A stretch of DNA of 9,758 nt from Gemmatimonadaceae bacterium (GCA_013820975.1 JACDHQ010000035.1:1-9758); one strand, 5' to 3'. Shown: positions 1 to 7,018, counted from the stretch's first letter. Numbers and translations are program-made. The notes: a model not told the origin generated them from the letters alone.

Positions 1-1460
1 GGGTCGATGCGCGCCGCCCGCATGATGGTCGCGGCACGACCTGGCGACTCGGCGTACACGGCCATCGCGAGCGCCTGCGAAAGCGCGCGGATGATGAAGA
101 GTGCCGCAAGCGCGAGTGCGAGCACGAGCGTCACGCGCCGCACCGACTCGGACGGGGTGAAGCGCCAGCGCGAGGTCACGGGAGCCATGAGCGCACCGAT
201 GAGCGCCCACGCGATGAGGGACGGAGGGCCGAGGAGCAACACGGCGTCGAAGGCGCCGACGAGCGCCGTGACGAGCACCGTTCCCGCAAGGGCGAGCGCG
301 CGCATGCCGCCCGCCGTCGTCGTGGCGCGGGCGACGCGCCGGAGCGCACCGAGTGCGATGAGAAGGAAGGCGAGGGCGAGCGCAGCGAACGCGGGGATGC
401 CGCGTTCCGACAGGAAGGCCACCCAGTCGCTGCTCGGCCACGGGTTGGCCGTCATTCCGTCGCCATCGAGCGATGGATCGCGGCGCGAGGCGACCGCGGG
501 GTAGGCCACCGACCAGTTGCCCGGGCCGACGCCGAGCAAGGGGTTGTCGAGGGCGAGCTTCGCAGTGTTGCGGTACTGGATGAGCCGCCCCCGTCCGCTC
601 CCGTCGCGATAGTTGACGACATCGGTGGCGGTCTCGAGATACGGCGAATCGCTCTTCCACCGCAGCTGGTTCGGCAACAGCATCGCCGCAGTTGCCGCAC
701 CCGCGACGAACACGGCTGCGATCAGCACGCGGGCGAGCACGCCACTGGTGAAGATGATGCGGCGGCGCCATATCGCGGCGGTGAGCAGCACCACACCGGC
801 AACGATGAGGGCGAGCCATGCTGCACGCGTTCGCGACATGACCAGCGCCGCGGCGCTCACCGCCAGGCCGAGCGCCGGGATGATGCTGCCGAACCAGCGG
901 CGCGCCCCGAGCGTGAGGTAGAGGAGGGCAGGCACGCCGATGGCGGCGAGGTGCGCCACGAAGTTGCGATTGCCGAGCGTGCCTCCAGGCGCGCGATTGA
1001 CGCTGATGTACTCGCTCGACCACCCGTACGCCTGCGCAAGCGACGTGGCGCTCGCGACCACCGCCGCGAATGCCAGGCCGGGGATCGCCCAGCGTCCTGC
1101 ACCCGTGCACGCAATGGCGCGCGCGCACCAGAATGTCGCGACGCCGCCAGCGGTCACGCCGAGTGCTCGACCGGCCAGCCAGCCGTTCGTCGCGAAGAGC
1201 GCCGATACGGTGTTGAGTGCGAGCCATGCGAGCAGCAGGAGGTCGATCCGCGCGACGTCGAGGCGGCGGCTCGTCTCGATCAGCGCCACCGCAATGCTCG
1301 CTGTCGTCAGGGCGAGGACCAGCTCCTTGGGGACGAAGAAGCGGTCGAGGTCGAACGGCTTGTACGGGAGCGCCGCCAGCACGATGGCGATGGCGCCAGC
1401 GACGAGCACGACGGACGCGACGCGCTCTGCAGCGCTCGGGGCACGAAGGGAGCTGTCCAC
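1..1460 (-). CDS. O-antigen ligase / polymerase family membrane protein (Wzy_C type), 3' end cut by window edge
   Basis: No stop codon interrupts this minus-strand frame, which gives 486 residues before the window ends. The protein is very hydrophobic, with roughly ten or more membrane segments. It carries the family's landmarks: GTLGNRNF at residues 160-167, SRTRAAWLAL near 209-218, then a large periplasmic loop opening with RLIQYRNTAKLALDNPLLG (292-310) and GVGPGNW (310-316). This pattern is typical of WaaL/Wzy-like proteins, which join or polymerise undecaprenyl-linked glycans on the periplasmic face of the inner membrane. The last visible residues (SPGRAATIMRAARIDP) look like the start of the C-terminal TPR region that many bacterial members carry. 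The start is the GTG at 1460; a TTG at 1469 is an alternative, and no clear ribosome site is seen. The loop ends in SSDWVAFLSERG, where relatives usually have a His before the SDW/NDW-like stretch. Ligase versus polymerase cannot be told apart here. Confidence 0.85.
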   Translation of the reverse strand, partial: MDSSLRAPSAAERVASVVLVAGAIAIVLAALPYKPFDLDRFFVPKELVLALTTASIAVALIETSRRLDVARIDLLLLAWLALNTVSALFATNGWLAGRALGVTAGGVATFWCARAIACTGAGRWAIPGLAFAAVVASATSLAQAYGWSSEYISVNRAPGGTLGNRNFVAHLAAIGVPALLYLTLGARRWFGSIIPALGLAVSAAALVMSRTRAAWLALIVAGVVLLTAAIWRRRIIFTSGVLARVLIAAVFVAGAATAAMLLPNQLRWKSDSPYLETATDVVNYRDGSGRGRLIQYRNTAKLALDNPLLGVGPGNWSVAYPAVASRRDPSLDGDGMTANPWPSSDWVAFLSERGIPAFAALALAFLLIALGALRRVARATTTAGGMRALALAGTVLVTALVGAFDAVLLLGPPSLIAWALIGALMAPVTSRWRFTPSESVRRVTLVLALALAALFIIRALSQALAMAVYAESPGRAATIMRAARID

Positions 1461-1585
1461 GCGGCGCAAGCTAGCAAGGAGCGTACTGGCCCAGCCCGGC
1501 GCGCGATCTGTTTCCCGGTACGACTCCTGCGCCTTCACGCCTCCGATCCGCGTGCGTTGCGCATCCCGTTCCCCCTCACCCACAT

Positions 1586-1589
1586 GGAG
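1586..1589 (+). promoter_or_regulatory. Ribosome binding site (GGAG) of the DUF326 gene
   Basis: GGAG lies five bases upstream of the ATG at 1595 and supports that start. The 134-base gap between the divergent genes at 1460 and 1595 must hold both promoters. I could not recognise a clear -35/-10 pair or a copper-sensor operator in it. Confidence 0.5.
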
Positions 1590-1594
1590 CGATC

Positions 1595-1999
1595 ATGGCA
1601 CAGGACCACCAGCACGACGAGATGGACGAGGGGCACGACCACGAGCACGACGAGATCCAGCAGTGCATCGAGGAGTGCCTCAACTGTCACGCGGCGTGCA
1701 CCATGACGGCGCAGTACGCGCTCGGCGAGGGCGGCGACAAGGCCGATCCGGGGCTCGTCGGCGTGCTCCTCGACTGTGCCGAGATCTGCCAGACGAGCGC
1801 CAACTTCATGCTCCGCGGCTCACCCTATCATGGGGCGACGTGCGCGGCATGCGCGGAGCTCTGCCGTGCCAGCGAGGAAGCGCTGCGCGAGTTCGCCGAC
1901 GACGAGCAACTGGCGCATTGCGCCGAGATGTGCGCGTCCTGCGCCACGTCGTGCGAGCAGATGGCAGCGATGGATGCCGAGGGCGACGAGGAGGAGTAG
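1595..1999 (+). CDS. Four-helix-bundle copper-binding protein, DUF326 / Csp3-like, with His-rich N-terminus
   Basis: This 134-residue acidic protein has 13 cysteines spaced along predicted helices: C24-x3-C28-x2-C31-x3-C35, C61-x3-C65, C83-x2-C86-x3-C90 and C109-x3-C113-x2-C116-x3-C120. That spacing is characteristic of DUF326 (PF03860), whose characterised members, the Csp proteins, store many Cu(I) ions inside a Cys-lined four-helix bundle. There is no signal peptide, so it resembles the cytosolic Csp3 branch. Residues 1-20 hold five His among Asp and Glu (H5, H7, H14, H16, H18), and the C-terminus ends in an acidic GDEEE. The His tail may be an extra metal-capture site; that is inference. 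GGAG precedes the ATG. The gene converges on the HD-GYP-like gene with only 20 bases between stop codons. No copper exporter or CsoR-like regulator is visible nearby. Confidence 0.88.
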   Translation: MAQDHQHDEMDEGHDHEHDEIQQCIEECLNCHAACTMTAQYALGEGGDKADPGLVGVLLDCAEICQTSANFMLRGSPYHGATCAACAELCRASEEALREFADDEQLAHCAEMCASCATSCEQMAAMDAEGDEEE

Positions 2000-2019
2000 T
2001 CGCCGGCGCGAGCGACCGG

Positions 2020-2973
2020 CTAGCTGATGACGGCGAGGCGGGGGGTGTCGTCGCCGCCGTCATCCACCGCCTCGGCACGGCGCGTCTGCTGCGCGGTGGC
2101 GCGTCGAAGCGCCTTCACCACGTCGGTGCCGAAGGTCTGTCCGCCGCCGCGCTCGATCTCCTCGAGCGCTGTCCACGGCGCGAACGCCGGACGGTTGGGC
2201 GTCGGCGATTGCAGTGTCTCGTAGGCATCCGCGACCGCCAGGACCTTCGCCGCCGGCGAGACAGGGATGTGGTCGGCCGGCCAGTCGCGCGAGATCCAGT
2301 CGTGGTAGTCGCGGTACTCTTCGAGAAGCGCGGATGCGCTCTGGAGCGAACCGGCCGCGGGGAGCCCCTCGCTCCCCGGAAAGTCGCCGACGATCCTCGT
2401 GAGCCGCGGATCGTCGAGCCCGATCTCGTGAAGGAGCGCGGCGATCCGGAGCGTCTCGATCTCCCGCTGCTCGAGTCCCATCTCCTCGGCCACACGCACC
2501 GACAGCCGTGCAACGCGCTGGCTGTGCCCGCGCTGCTGTCGCTCGCTGGACTCGAGGTGGTAGCTGAGCAGCTCGACCATGGCGATGTACGCCGCCCGCA
2601 GCGACTCGGTCTGGCGAACGCGCTCGCCGGCGAGCCGCCCAACGGTGTGCCCCGTGAGGATGAGGAATCCCGCCCACGGAACCATGGTGAGCAGCGACTC
2701 CTCGGTGAACCCGGCGTCGCTATCCAGGCCGATCGTCAGTTGCATGAAGACCGTCAACGCCACGATCAGCAGCGCCGAGAACACCCCTCCGCGCTGGCCG
2801 AGGATGAAGCCGGCCGCGATGACGGGGAGGTAATAGAACGAGAGGAACGCCATCTGGTAGTCGATGACGAACTGGATCGTGACGAGCGACGCGACCAGCA
2901 GCACCACGAGCAGGCGCTCGAAGTGCTTGAATATGAACCACTTGAATCGTTCCAGCGGCGATGGGATCAGCAT
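2020..2973 (-). CDS. Membrane-anchored degenerate HD-GYP-like domain protein
   Basis: The 317-residue product has four predicted membrane helices (about 21-37, 42-59, 63-82, 94-112), a linker likely to be helical (113-145) and a cytosolic HD-type domain (about 146-293). The fold is recognisable from H150-S-Q-R-V, AALLHEIGLDD (178-188) and VLAVADAYETL (244-254), followed by AL.EI..GGGQTFGTDVVKAL (269-289), which matches the C-terminal half of HD-GYP domains. Canonical HD-GYP enzymes hydrolyse cyclic di-GMP using an HD dyad, a lysine after DIG, and an HHE...GYP signature. Here the dyad is H182-E183, the DIGK lysine is a leucine, and the HHE/GYP stretch reads DYHDWISRDWPADHI (222-236). I infer a non-catalytic sensor or binding protein, or an altered activity. 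The start is the ATG at 2973; no strong Shine-Dalgarno is seen. It is divergent from the oligopeptidase gene. Confidence 0.75.
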   Translation of the reverse strand: MLIPSPLERFKWFIFKHFERLLVVLLVASLVTIQFVIDYQMAFLSFYYLPVIAAGFILGQRGGVFSALLIVALTVFMQLTIGLDSDAGFTEESLLTMVPWAGFLILTGHTVGRLAGERVRQTESLRAAYIAMVELLSYHLESSERQQRGHSQRVARLSVRVAEEMGLEQREIETLRIAALLHEIGLDDPRLTRIVGDFPGSEGLPAAGSLQSASALLEEYRDYHDWISRDWPADHIPVSPAAKVLAVADAYETLQSPTPNRPAFAPWTALEEIERGGGQTFGTDVVKALRRATAQQTRRAEAVDDGGDDTPRLAVIS

Positions 2974-3092
2974 GGCAGCGGTAGAGGTGAAGCGAACCCT
3001 TCAGATGGCGACGAGCGGCGGCACCTGCGGTCACTATTGCTCGTGGCTCCAGGAACCCTCACTCGGGGGGAGGCGCGGGTGCGCCACCGGCA

Positions 3093-3100
3093 TATCTTTG
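3093..3100 (+). promoter_or_regulatory. Possible promoter -7/-10 element for the oligopeptidase gene
   Basis: The octamer TATCTTTG sits 46 bases upstream of the oligopeptidase ATG, in the 172-base gap between divergent genes. It matches TAnnTTTG, the -7 element known from Bacteroidota. Whether it works in this organism is a guess, and no matching TTG-type -33 element is seen upstream. Confidence 0.3.
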
Positions 3101-3145
3101 CCGCCACCAGCTACCGAACGCTTCACTCCGTGGAACCCACCCCGT

Positions 3146-5338
3146 ATGCTGAACGAATCGCGGGACCTCGCTGCTCGCCGGACGATTGTACGACGCGCAC
3201 TCGCCGCCGTTCTGGTCCTCGGAGCCGCAGCCACTCACCCCCTCGAAGCCCAAGTGAACCAGCCGGCCACGTCCACCATCCTGCCCCCGGCCGCCGAGCG
3301 CCGGCCCCACGCGACCCCCCTGCACGGGGAGACCCGGGAGGATCCGTACTTCTGGCTCCGCGTGAAGTCCGACCCGGCCGTGCGCGGGTTCCTCGAGGGG
3401 GAGAACGCGTACGCCGATGCGGTGCTGGCGCCGCTCGCACCGCTGCGCGAGCGGCTGTACGACGAGATGCTTGCGCGCATCAAGCAGACCGACCTCTCGG
3501 TGCCGTACCGCATGCGGGGCCACTTCTACTACTCGCGCACCGAGGAGGGAAGGCAGTACCCGATCTTCGCGCGCAAGGCCGGCTCGCTCGAGGCGGCTGA
3601 AGAGGTGCTGCTCGACGTGAATGCACTCGCCGAGGGGAAGGCCTTCATGGCGATCGGGTCGTTCAACGTCAGCGACGACAACTCGCTGCTCGCCTTCTCG
3701 GCAGACTCCACGGGCTACCGGCAGTACGAGCTACAGGTGAAGGACCTGCGCGCCGATACGCTGCTGCCGCTCCGTGCGCAACGCGTGACGTCGGTGACGT
3801 GGGCCGCCGACAATCGCACGCTCTTCTACACGCAGGAAGATGAGACCACGAAGCGCAGCCACCGGCTGTACCGCCACGTGCTCGGCACCGACCGTCACGA
3901 GCTGCTGTTCGAGGAGCCGGATGAGCGCTTCGGGGTGTACGTGGGGCGTACGCGGAGCCGTGACTACCTCGTGCTCGGGATCGGGTCGCTGACGACGAGC
4001 GAATCGAAGATCCTGCGCGCCACCGACCCGATGGGCGAGTGGCAGCTCGTCTCGCCACGCAGGCAGGACCGCGAGTACGACGTCGACCATCACGGCGACC
4101 GGCTGTACATCCGGGTGAACGACACGGGGCGGCACTTCCGCCTCGTGAACGCACCGATCGCGACGCCATCGGAGGAGCACTGGACCGAGGTGCTCCCGCA
4201 CCGTGAGCAGGTGATGCTCGAGGGGTTCGACCTGTTCCGCAATCACCTCGTCGTGTTCGAGCGCGAGCACGGGCTGCCGCAGATCGGCGTGACCGACATG
4301 AGGACGGGTGCCGCGCACCGGATGCGCTTCCCCGAGCCGGTGTACAGTGCCGGCGCATCCACGAATGCGGAGTTCGACACCGAGACGCTGCGGTACAGCT
4401 ACCAGTCGTTCGTGACGCCGAGCAGCGTGTTTGACTACGACATGCACACGCGCGAGCAGGCGCTGCTGAAGCAGCAGGAAGTGCTCGGCGGATACGATGC
4501 ATCGCAGTACACGAGCGAGCGCGTGTACGCGCCCGCCGCCGACGGGACGATGGTCCCGGTGTCACTGGTGTATCGCAAGGGGACGCCCCGCGACGGCACG
4601 ACTCCGCTCTTCCTGTACGCGTACGGCTCGTACGGCGCGACGATTCCGGTCTCGTTCAGCTCCAACCGCCTCAGCCTGCTCGATCGCGGGATGGTGTACG
4701 CCCTGGCGCACATCCGCGGCGGCGGTGACCTCGGCAAGACATGGCACGACGCCGGGCGGATGGAGAAGAAGATGAACACCTTCACCGACTTCATCGCGGC
4801 GGCGGAGCACCTCGTCGCGAGCGGCTACACGGCGAAGGACCGCCTGGTGATCAACGGCGGAAGCGCGGGGGGCCTCCTGATGGGCGCAGTGGTGAACATG
4901 CGGCCCGACCTGTTCAAGGCGGTGATCGCGGACGTGCCGTTCGTGGACGTGATCAACACGATGCTCGACGAGACGCTGCCGCTCACCGTCGGTGAGTTCG
5001 AGGAGTGGGGCAACCCCAAGGTTCCAGAGCAATACGGGTGGATCACGGCGTACGACCCGTACACCAACGTGAGGCGGGCGGCGTACCCGGCGATGCTCGT
5101 CAACACGTCGTTCAACGACAGCCAGGTGATGTACCACGAGCCGGCGAAGTGGGTGGCGCGCCTCCGCGAGCTGAAGACCGACTCGAACCCGCTGCTGCTG
5201 GTGACCAACATGGGGGCGGGACACGGCGGGGCGTCGGGACGCTACGACCGCCTGCGCGAGATCGCCCGCGATTACGCCTTTACCCTCTGGCAGGTGGGGC
5301 TGGCGTTACCGCGGTCGGGGGTCGGGGGTAAGCAGTAG
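3146..5338 (+). CDS. ptrB: Oligopeptidase B (serine peptidase family S9A) with signal peptide
   Basis: This 730-residue prolyl-oligopeptidase-family enzyme has an N-terminal beta-propeller (about 75-450) and an alpha/beta-hydrolase domain (about 460-719). The triad is Ser573 in GGSAGG, Asp658 in NDSQV and His693 in GAGHGG. These sit at a constant offset of 41 from the E. coli oligopeptidase B triad as I recall it (532, 617, 652). The P1 pocket acids of the E. coli enzyme (Glu576, Glu578) correspond to Glu617 and Glu619 in EFEEWGNP, so cleavage after Arg or Lys is expected. The P2 acids (Asp460, Asp462) correspond to Pro501 and Ser503 and are missing. The ATG at 3146 is chosen because it opens a basic then hydrophobic signal peptide (about 1-35, likely cut in LEA|QVN), so the enzyme is probably periplasmic or secreted. 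The open frame extends upstream to 2864 but overlaps the divergent gene. The last ten residues come from a G-rich repeat. Confidence 0.9.
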   Translation: MLNESRDLAARRTIVRRALAAVLVLGAAATHPLEAQVNQPATSTILPPAAERRPHATPLHGETREDPYFWLRVKSDPAVRGFLEGENAYADAVLAPLAPLRERLYDEMLARIKQTDLSVPYRMRGHFYYSRTEEGRQYPIFARKAGSLEAAEEVLLDVNALAEGKAFMAIGSFNVSDDNSLLAFSADSTGYRQYELQVKDLRADTLLPLRAQRVTSVTWAADNRTLFYTQEDETTKRSHRLYRHVLGTDRHELLFEEPDERFGVYVGRTRSRDYLVLGIGSLTTSESKILRATDPMGEWQLVSPRRQDREYDVDHHGDRLYIRVNDTGRHFRLVNAPIATPSEEHWTEVLPHREQVMLEGFDLFRNHLVVFEREHGLPQIGVTDMRTGAAHRMRFPEPVYSAGASTNAEFDTETLRYSYQSFVTPSSVFDYDMHTREQALLKQQEVLGGYDASQYTSERVYAPAADGTMVPVSLVYRKGTPRDGTTPLFLYAYGSYGATIPVSFSSNRLSLLDRGMVYALAHIRGGGDLGKTWHDAGRMEKKMNTFTDFIAAAEHLVASGYTAKDRLVINGGSAGGLLMGAVVNMRPDLFKAVIADVPFVDVINTMLDETLPLTVGEFEEWGNPKVPEQYGWITAYDPYTNVRRAAYPAMLVNTSFNDSQVMYHEPAKWVARLRELKTDSNPLLLVTNMGAGHGGASGRYDRLREIARDYAFTLWQVGLALPRSGVGGKQ

Positions 5339-5342
5339 GGGG
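5314..5342 (+). repeat. G-rich tandem repeat across the oligopeptidase stop codon
   Basis: Two adjacent copies of the heptamer GTCGGGG (5314-5320 and 5321-5327) are followed by a third G5 run at 5338-5342. G5 runs lie at 5317-5321, 5324-5328 and 5338-5342. With a G4 run at 5296-5299 there are four G-tracts, although one loop is 17 bases long. The array encodes the last residues of the oligopeptidase and the TAG stop lies inside it. Confidence 0.6.
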
Positions 5343-5445
5343 CGCGGCGAAGCTGGAGTCAGGGTCGAGGACAAGGGTACTGGCGGGCGCGAGCGTACAA
5401 AGCCCGGTGCGCCGCGCTCGCCTGCTTGTTGCACTTCCGGCGTGC

Positions 5446-6249
5446 ATGAGCGGATCTGTCAGCAGGGCGTCCATCGCAATTCTCTTCGCCACGTTCGTTG
5501 TATCCGGCTGCGACCGCGCCGAGCGTGAGGACGGGTGGTTCGGCACCGACGAGGGGCGGGTGGTCAACTCGTCGCCTGGCGATGCGCGTGTGGACGCCAA
5601 CGGCATGCTGGAGTTCGAGGTCACCAGCGACCTCTATCGGCGCTGGGTGCTGGCGCAAGGGGCGCTGGCCAGCTCGCCGGTGGCGCGCTCGGTGGCGCAG
5701 CTCGGCCGGCGGGCACTGACCCAGGCGGACGTCGATGGGGCGATCAACCGCGTGCAGCGGGATGCGACCGCATCGGCGGCGGTGCGGAATGCGGGATTGT
5801 CACCGGCGGACTACGTGTTCGCGACCATCTCGCTGGAGCAGGCGATGGCCGTTGCGAAGGGGAACTTCACGACGCGGAACGAGGCGGCCGCCTCGGCGGC
5901 CGCGACACGGAATGCAGAGATCGCGCGGCAGTACGAGGAGGACCAGCGGCGCGCAGGGGCAGCAACTGACACGATGCTGATGCCGCCGGGGCAGTACGAG
6001 CCCTACCCGCCTGCGCCGACCCCCGAGCCGCAGCCCGTCCCACAGCCGTTGCCGCAGCCGTTGCCGCAGCCCGTCCCACAGCCGTTGCCGCAGCCGTTGC
6101 CGCAGCCGAGGCCCACACCGCAGCCGATCCCCGCGCCGCCGCCGTCGCAGCCAGTACCGATACCTACAGAGCCGCAACCACGACCGACGGAGCCAGTTGA
6201 AGCCAGCGGAGCGAGGTTACCCAGCACGAAACCCGTCCGGCTCGTGTGA
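5446..6249 (+). CDS. Putative lipoprotein with Pro/Gln-rich repeated C-terminal tail
   Basis: I do not recognise a named family. The 267-residue product opens with a lipoprotein signal (MSGSVSRASIAILFATFVVSGC), with the acceptor cysteine at residue 22 preceded by VSG. The ATG at 5446 is preferred over an upstream GTG at 5407 because it gives a normal-length signal; no Shine-Dalgarno is evident. Residues about 50-160 form a probably helical domain (LEFEVTSDLYRRWVLAQGAL, then LSPADYVFATISLEQAMAVAK). Residues about 160-185 are Ala/Glu/Arg-rich and likely helical. From about 185 the chain is almost all Pro, Gln and hydrophobic residues, with PQPVPQPLPQPL twice in a row. Such stiff Pro-rich tails, as in TonB, can span the periplasm or peptidoglycan; that role is inferred. 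The stop codon overlaps the start of the next gene. Confidence 0.7.
   Translation: MSGSVSRASIAILFATFVVSGCDRAEREDGWFGTDEGRVVNSSPGDARVDANGMLEFEVTSDLYRRWVLAQGALASSPVARSVAQLGRRALTQADVDGAINRVQRDATASAAVRNAGLSPADYVFATISLEQAMAVAKGNFTTRNEAAASAAATRNAEIARQYEEDQRRAGAATDTMLMPPGQYEPYPPAPTPEPQPVPQPLPQPLPQPVPQPLPQPLPQPRPTPQPIPAPPPSQPVPIPTEPQPRPTEPVEASGARLPSTKPVRLV
6028..6099 (+). repeat. Two perfect 36-base tandem repeats encoding PQPVPQPLPQPL
   Basis: Positions 6028-6063 and 6064-6099 are identical at every base. Each unit is built from smaller 12-base pieces of the CCGCAGCC(G/C)(T/G)T(G/C) kind. The period is a multiple of three, so copy-number change by slippage would keep the frame and only alter tail length. 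Confidence 0.9.
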
Positions 6250-6923
6250 TGACCCAACGACAACGCGTGGCGATGGTTCTCGGCGGAACCGGCATGGTGG
6301 GGGGTGAGCTCATCGGGCTGCTCCTTCGGGATCCCGGGTTCGCGCGCGTCGTGGCGCCGGCGCGGCGGCTGGTGACTGCACCGGCAGGGTTCTCCGCCGA
6401 GCAGCGTGATCGACTCGACGCACGTGTGGTGGACTTCGACCGGCTCGATGGGCAGGCGGACGCGTTCAACGGGGTGACGCACATCTTTTGCGCACTCGGC
6501 ACGACTATCCGCCTGGCTGGGTCGCAGGAGAAGTTCCGTCGCGTGGATCACGATTATCCGGTTGCGGCAGCTCGGCTCGGACTGCAGCTCGGTGCCGTGC
6601 ATTACCTGCTCGTGAGTGCGCTCGGGGCAGACGCGGGATCGCGCGTGTTCTACAACAGGGTCAAGGGCGAGACGGAGCGCGATGTCTGCGCAGTGGGATA
6701 TCCCGCTGTCACGATCGTGCGTCCTTCACTACTCCTCGGAGAGCGCGAGGATTTCCGGCTCGGGGAGCAGGTTGCGAAGTGGTTCGCGTGGCTCACGCCC
6801 GCCAGGTTGGCGCCAGTGCATGCGCGCGACGTGGGGGCAGCACTGGTTGCATCCGCGAACGAGAAAAAGTCGGGAACGCTCGTGATCGAATCCGCAGCGA
6901 TTCCGCGCCGCAACTTGCGCTGA
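6249..6923 (+). CDS. NAD(P)-binding Rossmann protein, TIP30/HTATIP2-like atypical short-chain dehydrogenase
   Basis: The 224-residue product begins with a beta strand and the dinucleotide-binding loop LGGTGMVGG (residues 11-19). It continues with ALGTT (82-86), LLVSALGAD (120-128) with Ser123, and Y135-N-R-V-K139, which fits the YxxxK pair of short-chain dehydrogenases. VRPSLLLGER (157-166) follows, as in TIP30/HTATIP2 and related nucleotide-sugar epimerase-like proteins. The length is close to the human homologue, about 240 residues. Substrate and pathway are unknown. The ATG at 6249 shares one base with the upstream TGA (TGATG), so translation is probably coupled to the lipoprotein gene. 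A GTG one codon earlier (6246) is a possible alternative start. There is no signal peptide, so the protein is cytosolic. Confidence 0.82.
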   Translation: MTQRQRVAMVLGGTGMVGGELIGLLLRDPGFARVVAPARRLVTAPAGFSAEQRDRLDARVVDFDRLDGQADAFNGVTHIFCALGTTIRLAGSQEKFRRVDHDYPVAAARLGLQLGAVHYLLVSALGADAGSRVFYNRVKGETERDVCAVGYPAVTIVRPSLLLGEREDFRLGEQVAKWFAWLTPARLAPVHARDVGAALVASANEKKSGTLVIESAAIPRRNLR

Positions 6924-6950
6924 CGCCCGGGGCTGGCGGACAGATGCGTT

Positions 6951-6970
6951 GCGGATGTCGGCGGATGTCG
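6951..6970 (+). repeat. Short direct repeat GCGGATGTCG x2
   Basis: Two adjacent identical 10-mers (6951-6960, 6961-6970) are followed by a partial third copy (GCGGA). They lie just downstream of the Rossmann gene. Function is unknown, and the repeat may be simple slippage. Confidence 0.6.
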
Positions 6971-7018
6971 GCGGAGAGGGTAGCGGCGGCCGACCGTGTG
7001 TCGCATGTTCGCGCGGTG

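Noticed and set aside
2002..2020. Small inverted repeat GCCGG/CCGGC between the convergent copper-protein and HD-GYP genes
   Set aside because: The stem is only five base pairs with a nine-base loop and no T-run, too weak to call a terminator at this GC content.
2864..3145. N-terminal extension of the oligopeptidase to the ATG at 2864
   Set aside because: It would overlap the divergent HD-GYP-like gene and bury the signal peptide behind 94 residues of non-conserved sequence.
940..3600. An 886-codon open frame on the plus strand
   Set aside because: It runs across the antisense of the ligase, the copper protein in another frame, the antisense of the HD-GYP gene and the start of the oligopeptidase. 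The product is low-complexity Arg/Ala/Pro-rich, a usual shadow in GC-rich DNA.
3669..4565. A 298-codon minus-strand open frame inside the oligopeptidase gene
   Set aside because: It is fully antisense to a conserved enzyme, and its product is rich in Arg, Ala and Ser with no motif.
5389..5421. Possible hairpin GCGAGCG/CGCTCGC between the oligopeptidase and lipoprotein genes
   Set aside because: A seven-bp stem with a 19-base loop and no T-run; not distinguishable from chance.
5407..5445. Longer N-terminus of the lipoprotein from the GTG at 5407
   Set aside because: It would place 13 extra residues, including a second hydrophobic stretch, before a normal lipoprotein signal; the ATG at 5446 gives a standard 21-residue signal before the cysteine.
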